Below, piece by piece: positions 7,368 through 15,460 of a stretch of 23,014 nt of DNA. Location of the stretch: positions 1 through 23,014 of the forward strand of contig CAKPEG010000020.1 in the NCBI GenBank assembly GCA_934149275.1, given 5' to 3'. The notes beneath the pieces were generated by a model, which saw nothing but the letters and a program-made list of their open reading frames with translations, searched no databases and was not told the origin of the DNA. The DNA is from an uncultured Clostridia bacterium. GTDB lineage: Bacteria > Bacillota > Clostridia > TANB77 > CAG-508. The position numbers and the translations under genes are program-made. The stretch's first letter is position 1; every line of letters starts with the position of its first letter.

Positions 7368-7455
7368 CGGAGGTCTTAATGAACTCTTTCTTTACAGGGT
7401 ACACTCTTTTTAGTTTACTGTACACTTTCTAGAAAACCGTTCATAATGGCCTCCA
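7368..7455. repeat. Imperfect long hairpin between converging genes
   Basis: GGAGG at 7369-7373 pairs with CCTCC at 7450-7454, and ATGAAC at 7379-7384 pairs with GTTCAT at 7439-7444, with partial pairing between. Each strand therefore shows GGAGG, 5 nt, then ATGAAC. A T-rich tract (7455-7466) follows on the plus strand, so it may end the uraA-upp transcript, but the loop is over 50 nt, unlike a usual terminator. The rest of 7328-7550 is AT-rich with nothing else I can name. Confidence 0.55.
7379..7432 (+). CDS. 17-aa hydrophobic micro-ORF inside a hairpin
   Basis: ATG 7379 has a perfect GGAGG 5 nt upstream and encodes MNSFFTGYTLFSLLYTF before TAG. Both the binding site and the start codon lie in the 5' arm of the hairpin and would be paired with its 3' arm in the RNA. 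Short hydrophobic peptides with a masked binding site occur in type I toxin messages, but no antisense RNA is evident, and the ORF could be a chance product of the palindrome. Confidence 0.3.
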   Translation: MNSFFTGYTLFSLLYTF

Positions 7456-7550
7456 CTTATTTTTTCATCACAACACACATGAAATTTTAACCAATTAAAT
7501 TTATCCGCGTTTCTCATCGCGTTCTATATTTCTTATATTGTTTACATTTC

Positions 7551-9768
7551 TCAACTCTTAAGCTGAATAATTCTTTTCTTGTTATCATAAACATCAAGCA
7601 ATATCTTCTCATCCATTTTAATCTCATTATTAATCAATTTATCAACTATAAAATCCTCAACATCTCTTTCAATCTCTCTTCTAACAGTTCTCGCACCATA
7701 TTGAAAATAATTGCACTTCCCTACCATATATTTTTTAAATTCTTTCGAAACATCAAACAAAATATTCTTTTTTCTCATTACATCTTTCAATTGATTTAGT
7801 TCATTATTTAAAATATTATAAATATCTTTCTCATTCAAATGATTAAACACAATAACTTCATCAATTCTATTTACAAGCTCAGGTTTTAAAAATCTTTTAA
7901 CCTCATCTATTACTTCACTTTTAGCAAATCCTTCACTATTATTCTGAAAACCTATCTTACCCTTTCCTTCCATTATATTTGCACCTAAATTAGAAGTTAA
8001 AATAACAAACGTCTCCTGAAAACTTGCTGTAACACCATTAGAATTAGTAAGCTTTCCGTCCTCTAAAATTTGAAGTAACAAATTCAAAACATCCTCATGC
8101 GCCTTTTCTATTTCATCAAATAAAACAACACAATAAGGCTTCTTTCTAATTATATTAACTAAATTTTTTTCATCATCATATCCAACATAACCGTGGAGGA
8201 GCACCAATTATTTTAGAAACCGAATTAGGTTCCATATATTCAGACATATCAAGTCTAACAATATTTTTATTACTTTCGAAATATTCTTCAGCAATAACCT
8301 TAGCCAATTCAGTCTTTCCAACTCCTGTTGGACCTAAAAACAAAAATGTGCCCATTGGACGAGATGAATTTTTTAATTTCAAAGCCCCTCTCTTCAACGC
8401 TCGTACAACATTTTCAACCGCCTCATCTTGACCAATAATTCTATTTTCTATTCTCTCTTTAATATTAACCAACTTATCAATTTGACTCTCATTCAAATTC
8501 TTCAAAGGAACACCAACTAATGCAGTTATAACTCTTTCAATATCCACATCTTCAACCACTTCTTTTTCTTCATTAATTTTAACTCTTGAAGAAGCTTCAT
8601 CTAATAAATCAATTGCTTTATCTGGTAAAAATTTTTCAGGAATATATTTAATCGAAAGTTTTACCGCAGACTCAATTGCAGAATCAGCAATACTAACATT
8701 ATGATACTTTTCATAATGTTCCTTAGTAGCCTTTAAAATATTAATTGCATCCTCTTCACTAGGCTCATCAACAATTACAGATTGAAAACGTCTAGCTAAA
8801 GCAGTATCTTTTTCAATATACTTTCTATACTCTTCCATAGTCGTCGCACCTATTAATTGAAGCTCTCCTCTTGCTAACAATGGTTTCAATATATTGGCCG
8901 CATCAATTGCTCCCTCCGCAGCACCAGCACCAACAATCATATGAACTTCATCAATAAATAAAATTATATTTTTATTATCAATAATTTCTTTTATACATTT
9001 TTTTAGTCTTTCCTCAAAATCGCCTCTATACTTACTTCCTGCAAGTAATTGCGTTAAATCCAAATTTATAATTCTCTTATTTTTCAAAAAATCTTCAACT
9101 TCACCTTTGGAAATTCTAAGCGCTAACTCTTCAATAATTGCAGTCTTTCCTACCCCAGCCTCACCAATTAAACAAGGATTATTCTTGTTTCTTCTACCTA
9201 AAATTTCTATTATTCTCTCTATCTCTTTATCCCTGCCAAAAGCCCCATCAAATTCTTTCTTAAAAGCTTGTTCCACAAAATCCGTACTATACTTACTAAG
9301 TTCAAGAGTCTTCAAATTTCCGCCTCTTTCTTCTGAAGTATTATAAATTTTCTTATATAGTTGTCTAATCATTAAATTAACATCAATCCCAGCATCTACA
9401 GCAATTCTGCATCCTAAAGATTCTTTATCAGAAAATAACGAAACTAAAATTTGCTCTGTTCCTATGTATTCAGAACCAATCTTTCTAGATTCTAAATAAG
9501 CACATTCCATAACATATTTTAATCTCGGAGTCTGTCCGATTATTCTATCAATTCTAGAATTCTTTCCAATAATTTCTTCAATCTTTTTATAAACATATTC
9601 TTCATTTATCTTATTTTCTTTAACAATACTAGCAACCACACCAATATCATTTTTTACAAGGCCGTATAAAATATGCTCTGTTCCCAAATAAGAATGTCCT
9701 AATTGCTTAGCAATCTTCTCTGATATATTCCACACATTTTTTGCTGCTTCAGTCAACTTATACTCCAT
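7551..9768 (-). pseudogene. clpC: ClpC-type AAA+ unfoldase with a frameshift and no M domain
   Basis: ClpC unfolds proteins and feeds them to ClpP. Residues 1-140 form the double Clp N domain. The first ATPase domain has GEAGVGKT at 202-209, FIDE at 271-274 and ARRF at 325-328. The second has GPTGVGKT at 479-486. After GAPP (residue 525) one extra base (C on the minus strand, near 8193) shifts the frame and ends the first ORF as RLCWI at 8176. The other frame, open to 7551, continues exactly with GYVGYDD, VVLFDEIEKAHE, the ClpP-docking IGF and the sensor-2 YGAR. Removing the base restores a 738-aa protein. The coiled-coil M domain of Bacillus ClpC (about 60 residues between the two ATPase parts) is absent: SSRVKINEEKEVV leads straight on to DVDIERV. 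ATG 9768 has GAGGTG upstream. No ctsR, mcsA or mcsB is adjacent. It is either a new pseudogene or a sequence error. Confidence 0.88.
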
Positions 9769-9800
9769 CTATCAACACCTCAAATTTATTATTCACATAA

Positions 9801-9840
9801 AAAAAAAGAAACATACCATAAACTGGTATATTTCTTTTTT
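9801..9840 (-). terminator. Intrinsic terminator after mscL
   Basis: A 17-bp stem with one mismatch pairs 9802-9818 with 9824-9840 around a 5-nt loop. A-rich and T-rich ends make it work on both strands; on the minus strand it ends the mgtE-mscL transcript before clpC. Confidence 0.85.
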
Positions 9841-9934
9841 GAAAAAAACAAATAAAATTTTCGATATATACAGAAAGATAAAGGAGCATTCCAAGTCAAA
9901 CTATATATTAGGTCTATTCTCTCTGTTATATCAT

Positions 9935-10411
9935 CTATTCTAATTCAGATGTACAATGTGGACATCTAGTCGCTTTATATTTTATCTCAGATAAGCAATA
10001 AGGACATATTTTTGTTTCAGGTTCAACAACAACCTCTTCCTTTTTCTTACCTTTTTTAAGCTTTTTAGCAAGCTTTCCTTCAACTTCCCTATTCATTTTT
10101 TCTAATTTATTATTAATTCCATTAATAACTTTCAAAGCTAAAAATATTGAAAGTGCAAGAATTAAAAAATTAATTAGAGCTGTTATAAAAGAACCTATAC
10201 GAATTTGCGCAGTAGAAACCTCTATAACCCAATCAGTATAATCTACACTACCTGTGAAAAGTGCTGTAAATGGCATTATAATGTCTTCAACCAATGACTT
10301 AATAATTGATTGGAAAGCACCACCAATTACTAAACCAACCGCCATATCCATAACATTTCCCTTCATCGCAAAATCTTTAAATTCTTTAATAAACTTCATC
10401 TTTTTCTTCAT
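9935..10411 (-). CDS. mscL: Large-conductance mechanosensitive channel with C-terminal zinc ribbon
   Basis: MscL forms a pentameric pore that opens under membrane tension and releases solutes during osmotic downshock. The N-terminal helix KEFKDFAMKGNVMDMAVGLVIGGAF and the first membrane segment are canonical, and the second membrane segment spans about residues 75-98. A Lys/Glu-rich cytoplasmic helix follows. The last 25 residues add two CPxC pairs (CPYC and CPHC), a zinc-ribbon-like knuckle that E. coli MscL lacks, making the protein 158 aa instead of about 136. Start options are ATG 10411 (AGAGGGGA almost touching it) and ATG 10399; I kept the longer one. It lies 18 bp after mgtE with no terminator between, so it probably shares the Mg2+-riboswitch transcript. 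Confidence 0.93.
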   Translation of the reverse strand: MKKKMKFIKEFKDFAMKGNVMDMAVGLVIGGAFQSIIKSLVEDIIMPFTALFTGSVDYTDWVIEVSTAQIRIGSFITALINFLILALSIFLALKVINGINNKLEKMNREVEGKLAKKLKKGKKKEEVVVEPETKICPYCLSEIKYKATRCPHCTSELE

Positions 10412-10429
10412 TCCCCTCTACATCTTATA

Positions 10430-11761
10430 CTACAAACCCATTACCAAAGTAGCAATATTAAAATAAATAAATACTGAACAAGTATCTAATATTGTACTTA
10501 TTAATGGTGCTGCCATTATTGCTGGATCCATTTTTAGCTTTTTAGCTATCATAGGTAATATGCAACCTAAAGATTTCGCAATAGTAACCGTTCCCATTAA
10601 TGTACACCCAACAATGATTGCTAAATGTAAGTTACTATATTGTACCATAATTCTTATGTAATTTGCAATAAATAATGCAATTCCAACTAAAAAAGCAACT
10701 CTAACCTCTTTCCACCAAGCTTTAAAGAAGTCTTTTAATTTAATTTCATCATTTGCTAAACCTCTTATAATTAATGTGGAACTTTGTGATCCACAGTTTC
10801 CACCAGTTCCCATAACCATAGGTAAAAATGCAACAAGCAAAGGAATCGCCGCAAAAGCATCTTCATATTTAGTAATAACTCCTCCTGTAACTGTTGCAGA
10901 AATCATTAAAACCAACAACCAAAAAATTCTGTTACGAGCATGCTTGAAAACACTAGTCTTAAAATAAGTATCTTCACTTGGAGTAATAGCAGCCATCTTT
11001 TCAAAATCCTCATCCATTTCCTCATGCATAACATCCATAGCATCATCGACTGTTACAATTCCAACTAAACGCTCTTCGTTATCAACAACTGGTAAAGAAA
11101 TTTCATCATATTTGTCAAATTTCTTTGCAACCTCTTCTTGCTCCTCTAAAGTAGACACTTTAATAAAATTCTTATCCATAATATCTTTTACTAACGTAAC
11201 TTTATCAGCCATAATCAAATCTTTTAAAGAAACTATTCCTATAAGCTTTCTTGTCAATGTAAGAACATAACATACATATATACTCTCTACGTCATCGCCA
11301 ACTTTTCTAATTTTTTCAATAGCTTTTTCAACTGTCATATTTTCTTTCAAATCGACAAATTCTGTTGTCATAATACTTCCAGCACTATCTTCTGGATATC
11401 TTAATAATTCATTAATCATCTTTCTATCTTCTGAATTTTGTGCCTTTAAGATACGCTTAACAACACTAGCGGGCATCTCTTCAATTAAATCAACTGTATC
11501 GTCCATAAAAATATCATCAAGCACATTTTTTAATTCTCTATCTGAAAAAGCATTAATTAAATTCTCTTGCATATCAGGATCAAGTTCGACAAAAACATCA
11601 GCAGCCATATCCTTTGATAATAAACGATAGACAACCACAATTTGTTCCTCATCAAGTTCGTCAAAAATACTCGGGATATCAGCACTATTCAAACTTTCTA
11701 ACATTTTACGAATCTCCGCATATTTCTTTTGTTCTAATAATTCTTGCAATTTTTCTACCAT
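10430..11761 (-). CDS. mgtE: MgtE-type magnesium transporter/channel
   Basis: MgtE is a dimeric Mg2+ channel that closes when its cytoplasmic domains bind Mg2+. Residues 1-125 form the helical N domain, and about 126-250 contain two CBS domains (RYPEDSAGSIMTTEF, IVSLKDL, IVTVDDA). After a plug helix come five membrane segments from about 270. These carry the family motif PMVMGTGGNCGSQSSTLIIRG and the pore Asp in the MDPAIMAAPLISTILD block. Length 443 aa is typical. ATG 11761 has AAGGGAGA upstream. The leader holds an M-box riboswitch and terminator, so expression should rise when Mg2+ is scarce. Confidence 0.97.
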   Translation of the reverse strand: MVEKLQELLEQKKYAEIRKMLESLNSADIPSIFDELDEEQIVVVYRLLSKDMAADVFVELDPDMQENLINAFSDRELKNVLDDIFMDDTVDLIEEMPASVVKRILKAQNSEDRKMINELLRYPEDSAGSIMTTEFVDLKENMTVEKAIEKIRKVGDDVESIYVCYVLTLTRKLIGIVSLKDLIMADKVTLVKDIMDKNFIKVSTLEEQEEVAKKFDKYDEISLPVVDNEERLVGIVTVDDAMDVMHEEMDEDFEKMAAITPSEDTYFKTSVFKHARNRIFWLLVLMISATVTGGVITKYEDAFAAIPLLVAFLPMVMGTGGNCGSQSSTLIIRGLANDEIKLKDFFKAWWKEVRVAFLVGIALFIANYIRIMVQYSNLHLAIIVGCTLMGTVTIAKSLGCILPMIAKKLKMDPAIMAAPLISTILDTCSVFIYFNIATLVMGL

Positions 11762-11908
11762 TTTATTATCTCCCTTCTTACATTATTTATATTCTTATAC
11801 ACAGTAAGATGAAGAACTTTACTATTATAGAACAAACTTGTTAAGAAAATATTATATAATAATAGTTAATTTTGTATAATAAGAAGCTTGGAGAACTTTC
11901 ATATTATA

Positions 11909-11950
11909 CAAAAAAGTCCTTATTACGTACTTGCACAGTAATAAGAACTT
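11909..11950 (-). terminator. Riboswitch-controlled terminator of mgtE
   Basis: A 13-bp stem with one G-U pair (11914-11926 with 11938-11950) has an 11-nt loop and is followed by six T on the minus strand. It lies between the M-box and mgtE and is the natural expression platform. Another 9-bp inverted repeat (11872-11880 with 11903-11911) overlaps its T tract. The remaining leader to mgtE (11762-11871) is AT-rich with nothing clear. Confidence 0.88.
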
Positions 11951-11964
11951 AAATTAACATTATT

Positions 11965-12132
11965 ATTAACCTAAACAACATTTCATATACCGTACAAGCT
12001 TCAGCGTTATAGGGCAATGAAATTACATTAAAGCATGCCTTGAATCGACATTCTCTGTTAACCGGCGCGTAGTGTCTCCACTAGTTTGCGGTAGTAACCC
12101 GTATCCCTATACTGGCCTCACCTACCATGTAT
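11965..12132 (-). promoter_or_regulatory. M-box (ykoK) magnesium riboswitch
   Basis: Read on the minus strand, the leader shows the conserved M-box landmarks in order. GGTAGGTGAGGCC opens it (12126-12114). ATAGGGATAC and TACTACCGC follow, then GGTTAACAGAGAATGTCGA (12063-12045), CATTGCCCTATAACGCTGAAGC and GTACGG at the end. These match the Bacillus mgtE leader pattern (GUUAGGUGAGGCU, GGGUCAACAG, UGUCGA). The aptamer binds Mg2+ and favours the downstream terminator. The outer boundaries are approximate because I did not fold the P1 stem in full. Confidence 0.9.
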
Positions 12133-12150
12133 TTTTTTATCAATAGCCTT

Positions 12151-12179
12151 ATTATACTACTCTAAATTGTTTATGTCAA
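12151..12179 (-). promoter_or_regulatory. Consensus promoter of the mgtE riboswitch leader
   Basis: A perfect -35 TTGACA (12174-12179) and perfect -10 TATAAT (12151-12156) are 17 bp apart. It starts 3 bp after the stop codon of the upstream transporter gene, so the leader has its own strong promoter. Transcription should start near 12144. Confidence 0.93.
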
Positions 12180-12181
12180 CT

Positions 12182-13531
12182 CTATTCTTCATTTTTCGAC
12201 TTTTTTCGTTTCTCCTGCTCTTCATCCTCATCATTTTCTTTTTTAGAAACATTTATTTTACATACCTTAACTTTAGCAATTCTTCTGTCATCAAACTCTT
12301 CAATTCTGAAAACTAATTTATCAGTTTCTATAACAGGATTCTCTTCTTCAGTAGGAACTCTATCCATAAGCTCCATCAAATATCCAGACAAAGTATCACA
12401 CTCTGTTTCAATATTTTTTACTCCAACTAACTTTTCAAAATCATAAATTGAAATTTGACCATCAACAATAAAAGTATTTTCATCTATTTTCTCATATTTT
12501 TCTTCAATTGGATCATATTCATCATAAATATCACCAACAATCTCTTCTAAGATATCTTCCATTGTAACAAGTCCTGCTGTTCCACCATATTCATCAACAA
12601 CAATGGCCATGTGCACTTTATCTTTTTGCATTTCTTTAAATGTCTCATTTATTCTTTGCGTTTCAGGAATAAACATCGTTTTCTTTAATAATTTTTTTAT
12701 TTTTACATTAGAACTTGCTCTCAACAATTCTTTACTATACAAAATTCCTTCAATATTATCGATTTCTTCATCATACACAGGAATTCTACTATATCTACAA
12801 TCCTCTTCAATTAATTGTTTACTAGCCTCTGATGCTGTCATTTCCTGATTTAATGCAAATATTTCTGTTCTATGAGTCATAACCTCAGATACTTCTTTAT
12901 CATTTAGTTCAAAAACATTATTAATCATTTCTTTTTCATCATCATTAATTGTACCTTTTTCTTGACCAACATCAACCATCATTCTAATCTCTTCTTCAGT
13001 AACCGTTTCTTCACTTTCCTTTTTCACACCAAAAATCTTAGAAACAACATCAGTTGACCATGTTAAAAATTTAACAAATGGAGACATTACTTTAGCTAAA
13101 GCTGAAATAATTGAAATAGAAAATTTAGAAAACGTTTCTGCATTTTCCATAGCAATTCTCTTTGGAACTAACTCTCCAAAAATTAAAGTAAAATAAGATA
13201 AAATTATTGTAATTAAAATAATAGAAATATTTTGCCATACTGTGACTGAAAAAATATGAGTTACATTAAAAAGAACTACAGCAAGTTGACTTGCAAACAC
13301 ATCAGATGCAAACGCACTTGATAAAAATCCCGCAAGAGTTATTCCAATTTGAATTGTAGCCAAAAACTTACTTGGACTCTTTAACATTTTTTCAATCTTT
13401 TTATATTTTTTATCTCCCTCTTTTGCCTTAACAGAAATTTTTGTATCATTTAACGATACAAAAGCCATCTCTGTTGCAGCAAAAAAAGCATTAAGTAAAA
13501 TTAAACATACTAATAATATTATTTGAATCAT
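12182..13531 (-). CDS. CNNM/CorC-family (DUF21-CBS-CorC) membrane protein, likely Mg2+ exporter
   Basis: The family (HlyC/CorC, MpfA, YhdP) includes Mg2+ or Co2+ efflux proteins. The older label 'hemolysin' is misleading. Residues 1 to about 170 are the DUF21 transmembrane domain, with AFFAATEMAFVSL near the start and LIFGELVPKRIAM near residue 120. A CBS pair covers about 210-335 (VMTHRTEIFAL, DCRYSRIPVYDE, MAIVVDEYGGTAGLVTMEDILEEIVGDI). The CorC/HlyC C-terminal domain is at about 345-430, followed by a charged tail. ATG 13531 has GGAGG about 4 nt upstream. It lies 32 bp after the metallo-beta-lactamase gene with no terminator, and next to the riboswitch-controlled importer mgtE, suggesting a role in Mg2+ balance. 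Substrate and direction are inferred. Confidence 0.9.
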   Translation of the reverse strand: MIQIILLVCLILLNAFFAATEMAFVSLNDTKISVKAKEGDKKYKKIEKMLKSPSKFLATIQIGITLAGFLSSAFASDVFASQLAVVLFNVTHIFSVTVWQNISIILITIILSYFTLIFGELVPKRIAMENAETFSKFSISIISALAKVMSPFVKFLTWSTDVVSKIFGVKKESEETVTEEEIRMMVDVGQEKGTINDDEKEMINNVFELNDKEVSEVMTHRTEIFALNQEMTASEASKQLIEEDCRYSRIPVYDEEIDNIEGILYSKELLRASSNVKIKKLLKKTMFIPETQRINETFKEMQKDKVHMAIVVDEYGGTAGLVTMEDILEEIVGDIYDEYDPIEEKYEKIDENTFIVDGQISIYDFEKLVGVKNIETECDTLSGYLMELMDRVPTEEENPVIETDKLVFRIEEFDDRRIAKVKVCKINVSKKENDEDEEQEKRKKSKNEE

Positions 13532-13563
13532 ACATCCTCCAAAAACTCTTTTAAAATCTTATA

Positions 13564-15297
13564 CTATACACCATCTTTACCTAATTTACTAAATGAAAAG
13601 TTTCCTTCCGCGCCTATAGTTAAAATTACAGTACCATCAGCTGTATATCTCAATGTTTTATCAGTAACTCTTGAGTTATTAAGTACTCTATCTCTTGCAG
13701 CTATACTCTTATCATAGCCTTTTTGTGTTGTTGCTACAGCATATGATGGATTCAAAATTTTCATAGCAGTTACAGAATTATTTGGTGAATACAAATGATG
13801 AGCTACCTTATAAAAATCTATTTTTCCGACTGCTTTTGCTGCAATATTTTCAGCATTGCAATTAACATATCCATCATTTACAATATCAGCTGCAAAATAA
13901 AGTTTTTTGCCATGTATTTTGGTAAGTGCAGTAACACTATTAACATTCTCCTTATTATCTTTTCCAGCTTTTATTAATCTATCTGGTGTGTTATATAATT
14001 TAAAAGTAAACTCTCCACATTTCAAAGTTTGATATTTGCTATTAGAAACATTATAAATTTTTATATTTTTTTGTTTAGCAACTTTAACAGCATTATTGTA
14101 ATTTACCATTCTATTACTAGTACTTTTACTTATATTTTTAATATATAAAGCTTTTATATTTATACCACTACTATTAGCAAGATATTCAAAACCACCACAA
14201 TGATCAATATGAGCATGTGTAATCAAAACAAATTCAAGTTCTTTAACTCCTAAATCTTTTAGATATCTAGTAACACGCTTTGAAGTTCTCTTAAGACCTG
14301 TATCAATCATCGCAAATTTTCCATTACTTTCAATTATTATTGCATCACTTGTAGAATATCTATTATTCTTAGCATTCAAATCCTGTGTATCTATAATATA
14401 TACTCTATCATCACCTGCAGGTAATTTTACAGTATGACCATTTAATTTTGTTGTATAAGCAGGTTTTTCAATTACTTTAACTTGACAAGTTGCCTTTTTT
14501 CCATTAGCTGTTTTTACAGTTATTGTTGCAGTTCCTTTAGCAATTGCCTTAACTTTACCATTTCCATCAACTGTAGCAACTTTACTATTATTTGAACTCC
14601 ATGTTAATTTTGTAGTAGCATTAGATGGTGTTATTGTTTTAACAAGTTGTAGCGTGTTTCCAATAACAATAGTTGCTGATGTTTTGTTCAATTTAATTGA
14701 TTTTACTGTAGCTGGTTGTGAAGGTTTGGTACTCGTACTTGGACTAGTACTTGGGCTTGTTGATGTACTAGGTTTTGTTGTAGTTGAAGTACTTGGTGTT
14801 GTTGTTGCTGAAGTACTTGGCTTTGTGCTAGGTGATGTGCTCGTAGACGTACTTGGTTTAGTACTTGTAGAAGCACTTGGTGAAGTACTTGGCTTTGTTG
14901 AAGGTGTAGTACTTGGTGATGTAGAAGGACTTACACTTGGCGCTGGATTTCGATTTATGACTGCTACATTAGTTGCTTCGTCACCATTTTCGTCTATTAC
15001 TATAACCTTTATATTAGAATCTTCACTCATTGAAATTTTGCTTTTAGAAATAAAAAACTTTTTACTTGTATATCCAGATTCAGTATTAACATAGAATAAA
15101 TTCCATTTTCCAGATGACTTTAAATACATCCTAAGTTCTTTAACTTTTACATCAGATGAAACCGTAATATTAACTCCACCTGAAGCAGTTTTAGATTGCT
15201 CAACCTTTATTGTATTAGCATTACCCACTGTTGTTAATGAAAAAAATAACACTAAAAATAATACTAATCTTATAAAAACTTTTTTCTTTTGACTCAT
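13564..15297 (-). CDS. Secreted Ig-like (BIG2) and metallo-beta-lactamase-fold protein
   Basis: The 577-aa protein begins with a clear signal peptide (basic MSQKKK, hydrophobic core, likely cleavage after GNA at residue 27). An N-terminal beta-rich domain runs to about 117. A Ser/Thr/Pro repeat linker (about 120-193) and a BIG2 Ig-like domain (about 198-276) follow. The catalytic domain has IDTG near 333, the metal motif HAHIDH at 361-366, Asp471 in FAADIVNDG and His500/501 in VAHHLYSP. This resembles the ComEC C-terminal family of hydrolases, so a secreted phosphodiester- or nucleotide-type hydrolase is likely. The substrate is unknown. No LPxTG or other wall anchor is visible. ATG 15297 was chosen because AAGGAG lies 7 nt upstream; an in-frame ATG 23 codons earlier falls in the promoter/leader. 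The downstream transporter gene probably shares its transcript. Confidence 0.88.
   Translation of the reverse strand: MSQKKKVFIRLVLFLVLFFSLTTVGNANTIKVEQSKTASGGVNITVSSDVKVKELRMYLKSSGKWNLFYVNTESGYTSKKFFISKSKISMSEDSNIKVIVIDENGDEATNVAVINRNPAPSVSPSTSPSTTPSTKPSTSPSASTSTKPSTSTSTSPSTKPSTSATTTPSTSTTTKPSTSTSPSTSPSTSTKPSQPATVKSIKLNKTSATIVIGNTLQLVKTITPSNATTKLTWSSNNSKVATVDGNGKVKAIAKGTATITVKTANGKKATCQVKVIEKPAYTTKLNGHTVKLPAGDDRVYIIDTQDLNAKNNRYSTSDAIIIESNGKFAMIDTGLKRTSKRVTRYLKDLGVKELEFVLITHAHIDHCGGFEYLANSSGINIKALYIKNISKSTSNRMVNYNNAVKVAKQKNIKIYNVSNSKYQTLKCGEFTFKLYNTPDRLIKAGKDNKENVNSVTALTKIHGKKLYFAADIVNDGYVNCNAENIAAKAVGKIDFYKVAHHLYSPNNSVTAMKILNPSYAVATTQKGYDKSIAARDRVLNNSRVTDKTLRYTADGTVILTIGAEGNFSFSKLGKDGV
14719..14940 (-). 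repeat. Ser/Thr/Pro low-complexity coding repeat
   Basis: About 74 codons repeat PSTS, PSTK and PSTT-like units, seen in DNA as degenerate 12-18 bp units. They form an extended, probably flexible or glycosylated linker between the N-terminal and Ig-like domains. The open plus-strand frame across it is an antisense artefact of the repeat. Confidence 0.85.
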
Positions 15298-15337
15298 TGA
15301 TTTTCTCCTTATAAAAAACCATAAAATATTCAATATT

Positions 15338-15366
15338 AGTATATATATAAATATCGATATCGTCAA
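15338..15366 (-). promoter_or_regulatory. Promoter of the secreted metallo-beta-lactamase-fold gene
   Basis: The -35 TTGACG (15361-15366) and -10 TATACT (15338-15343) are separated by 17 bp. The spacer contains the palindrome ATATCGATAT (15351-15360). The start codon follows about 40 nt downstream. Confidence 0.78.
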
Positions 15367-15411
15367 TAATAAATTAAGCTATATCATATACTTTTTAGCT
15401 AAATTATAGCC

Positions 15412-15447
15412 AAAAAAAGAGAAACTGGCTTTACCCAATTTCCCTTT
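15412..15447 (-). terminator. Intrinsic terminator of the dehydrogenase gene
   Basis: A 13-bp stem with two G-U pairs (15416-15428 with 15435-15447) has a 6-nt loop and runs into seven T on the minus strand. Confidence 0.87.
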
Positions 15448-15460
15448 ATTATACACAAAT

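Noticed and set aside
8176..8207. Programmed ribosomal frameshifting in clpC
   Set aside because: There is no slippery heptamer or stimulating structure, and no known precedent at this conserved site; a mutation or error is simpler.
14654..15094. A 146-codon open frame on the plus strand rich in Val, Leu and Gly
   Set aside because: It is the antisense of the Ser/Thr/Pro repeat of the secreted protein; the repeat keeps the opposite strand open and there is no ribosome site.
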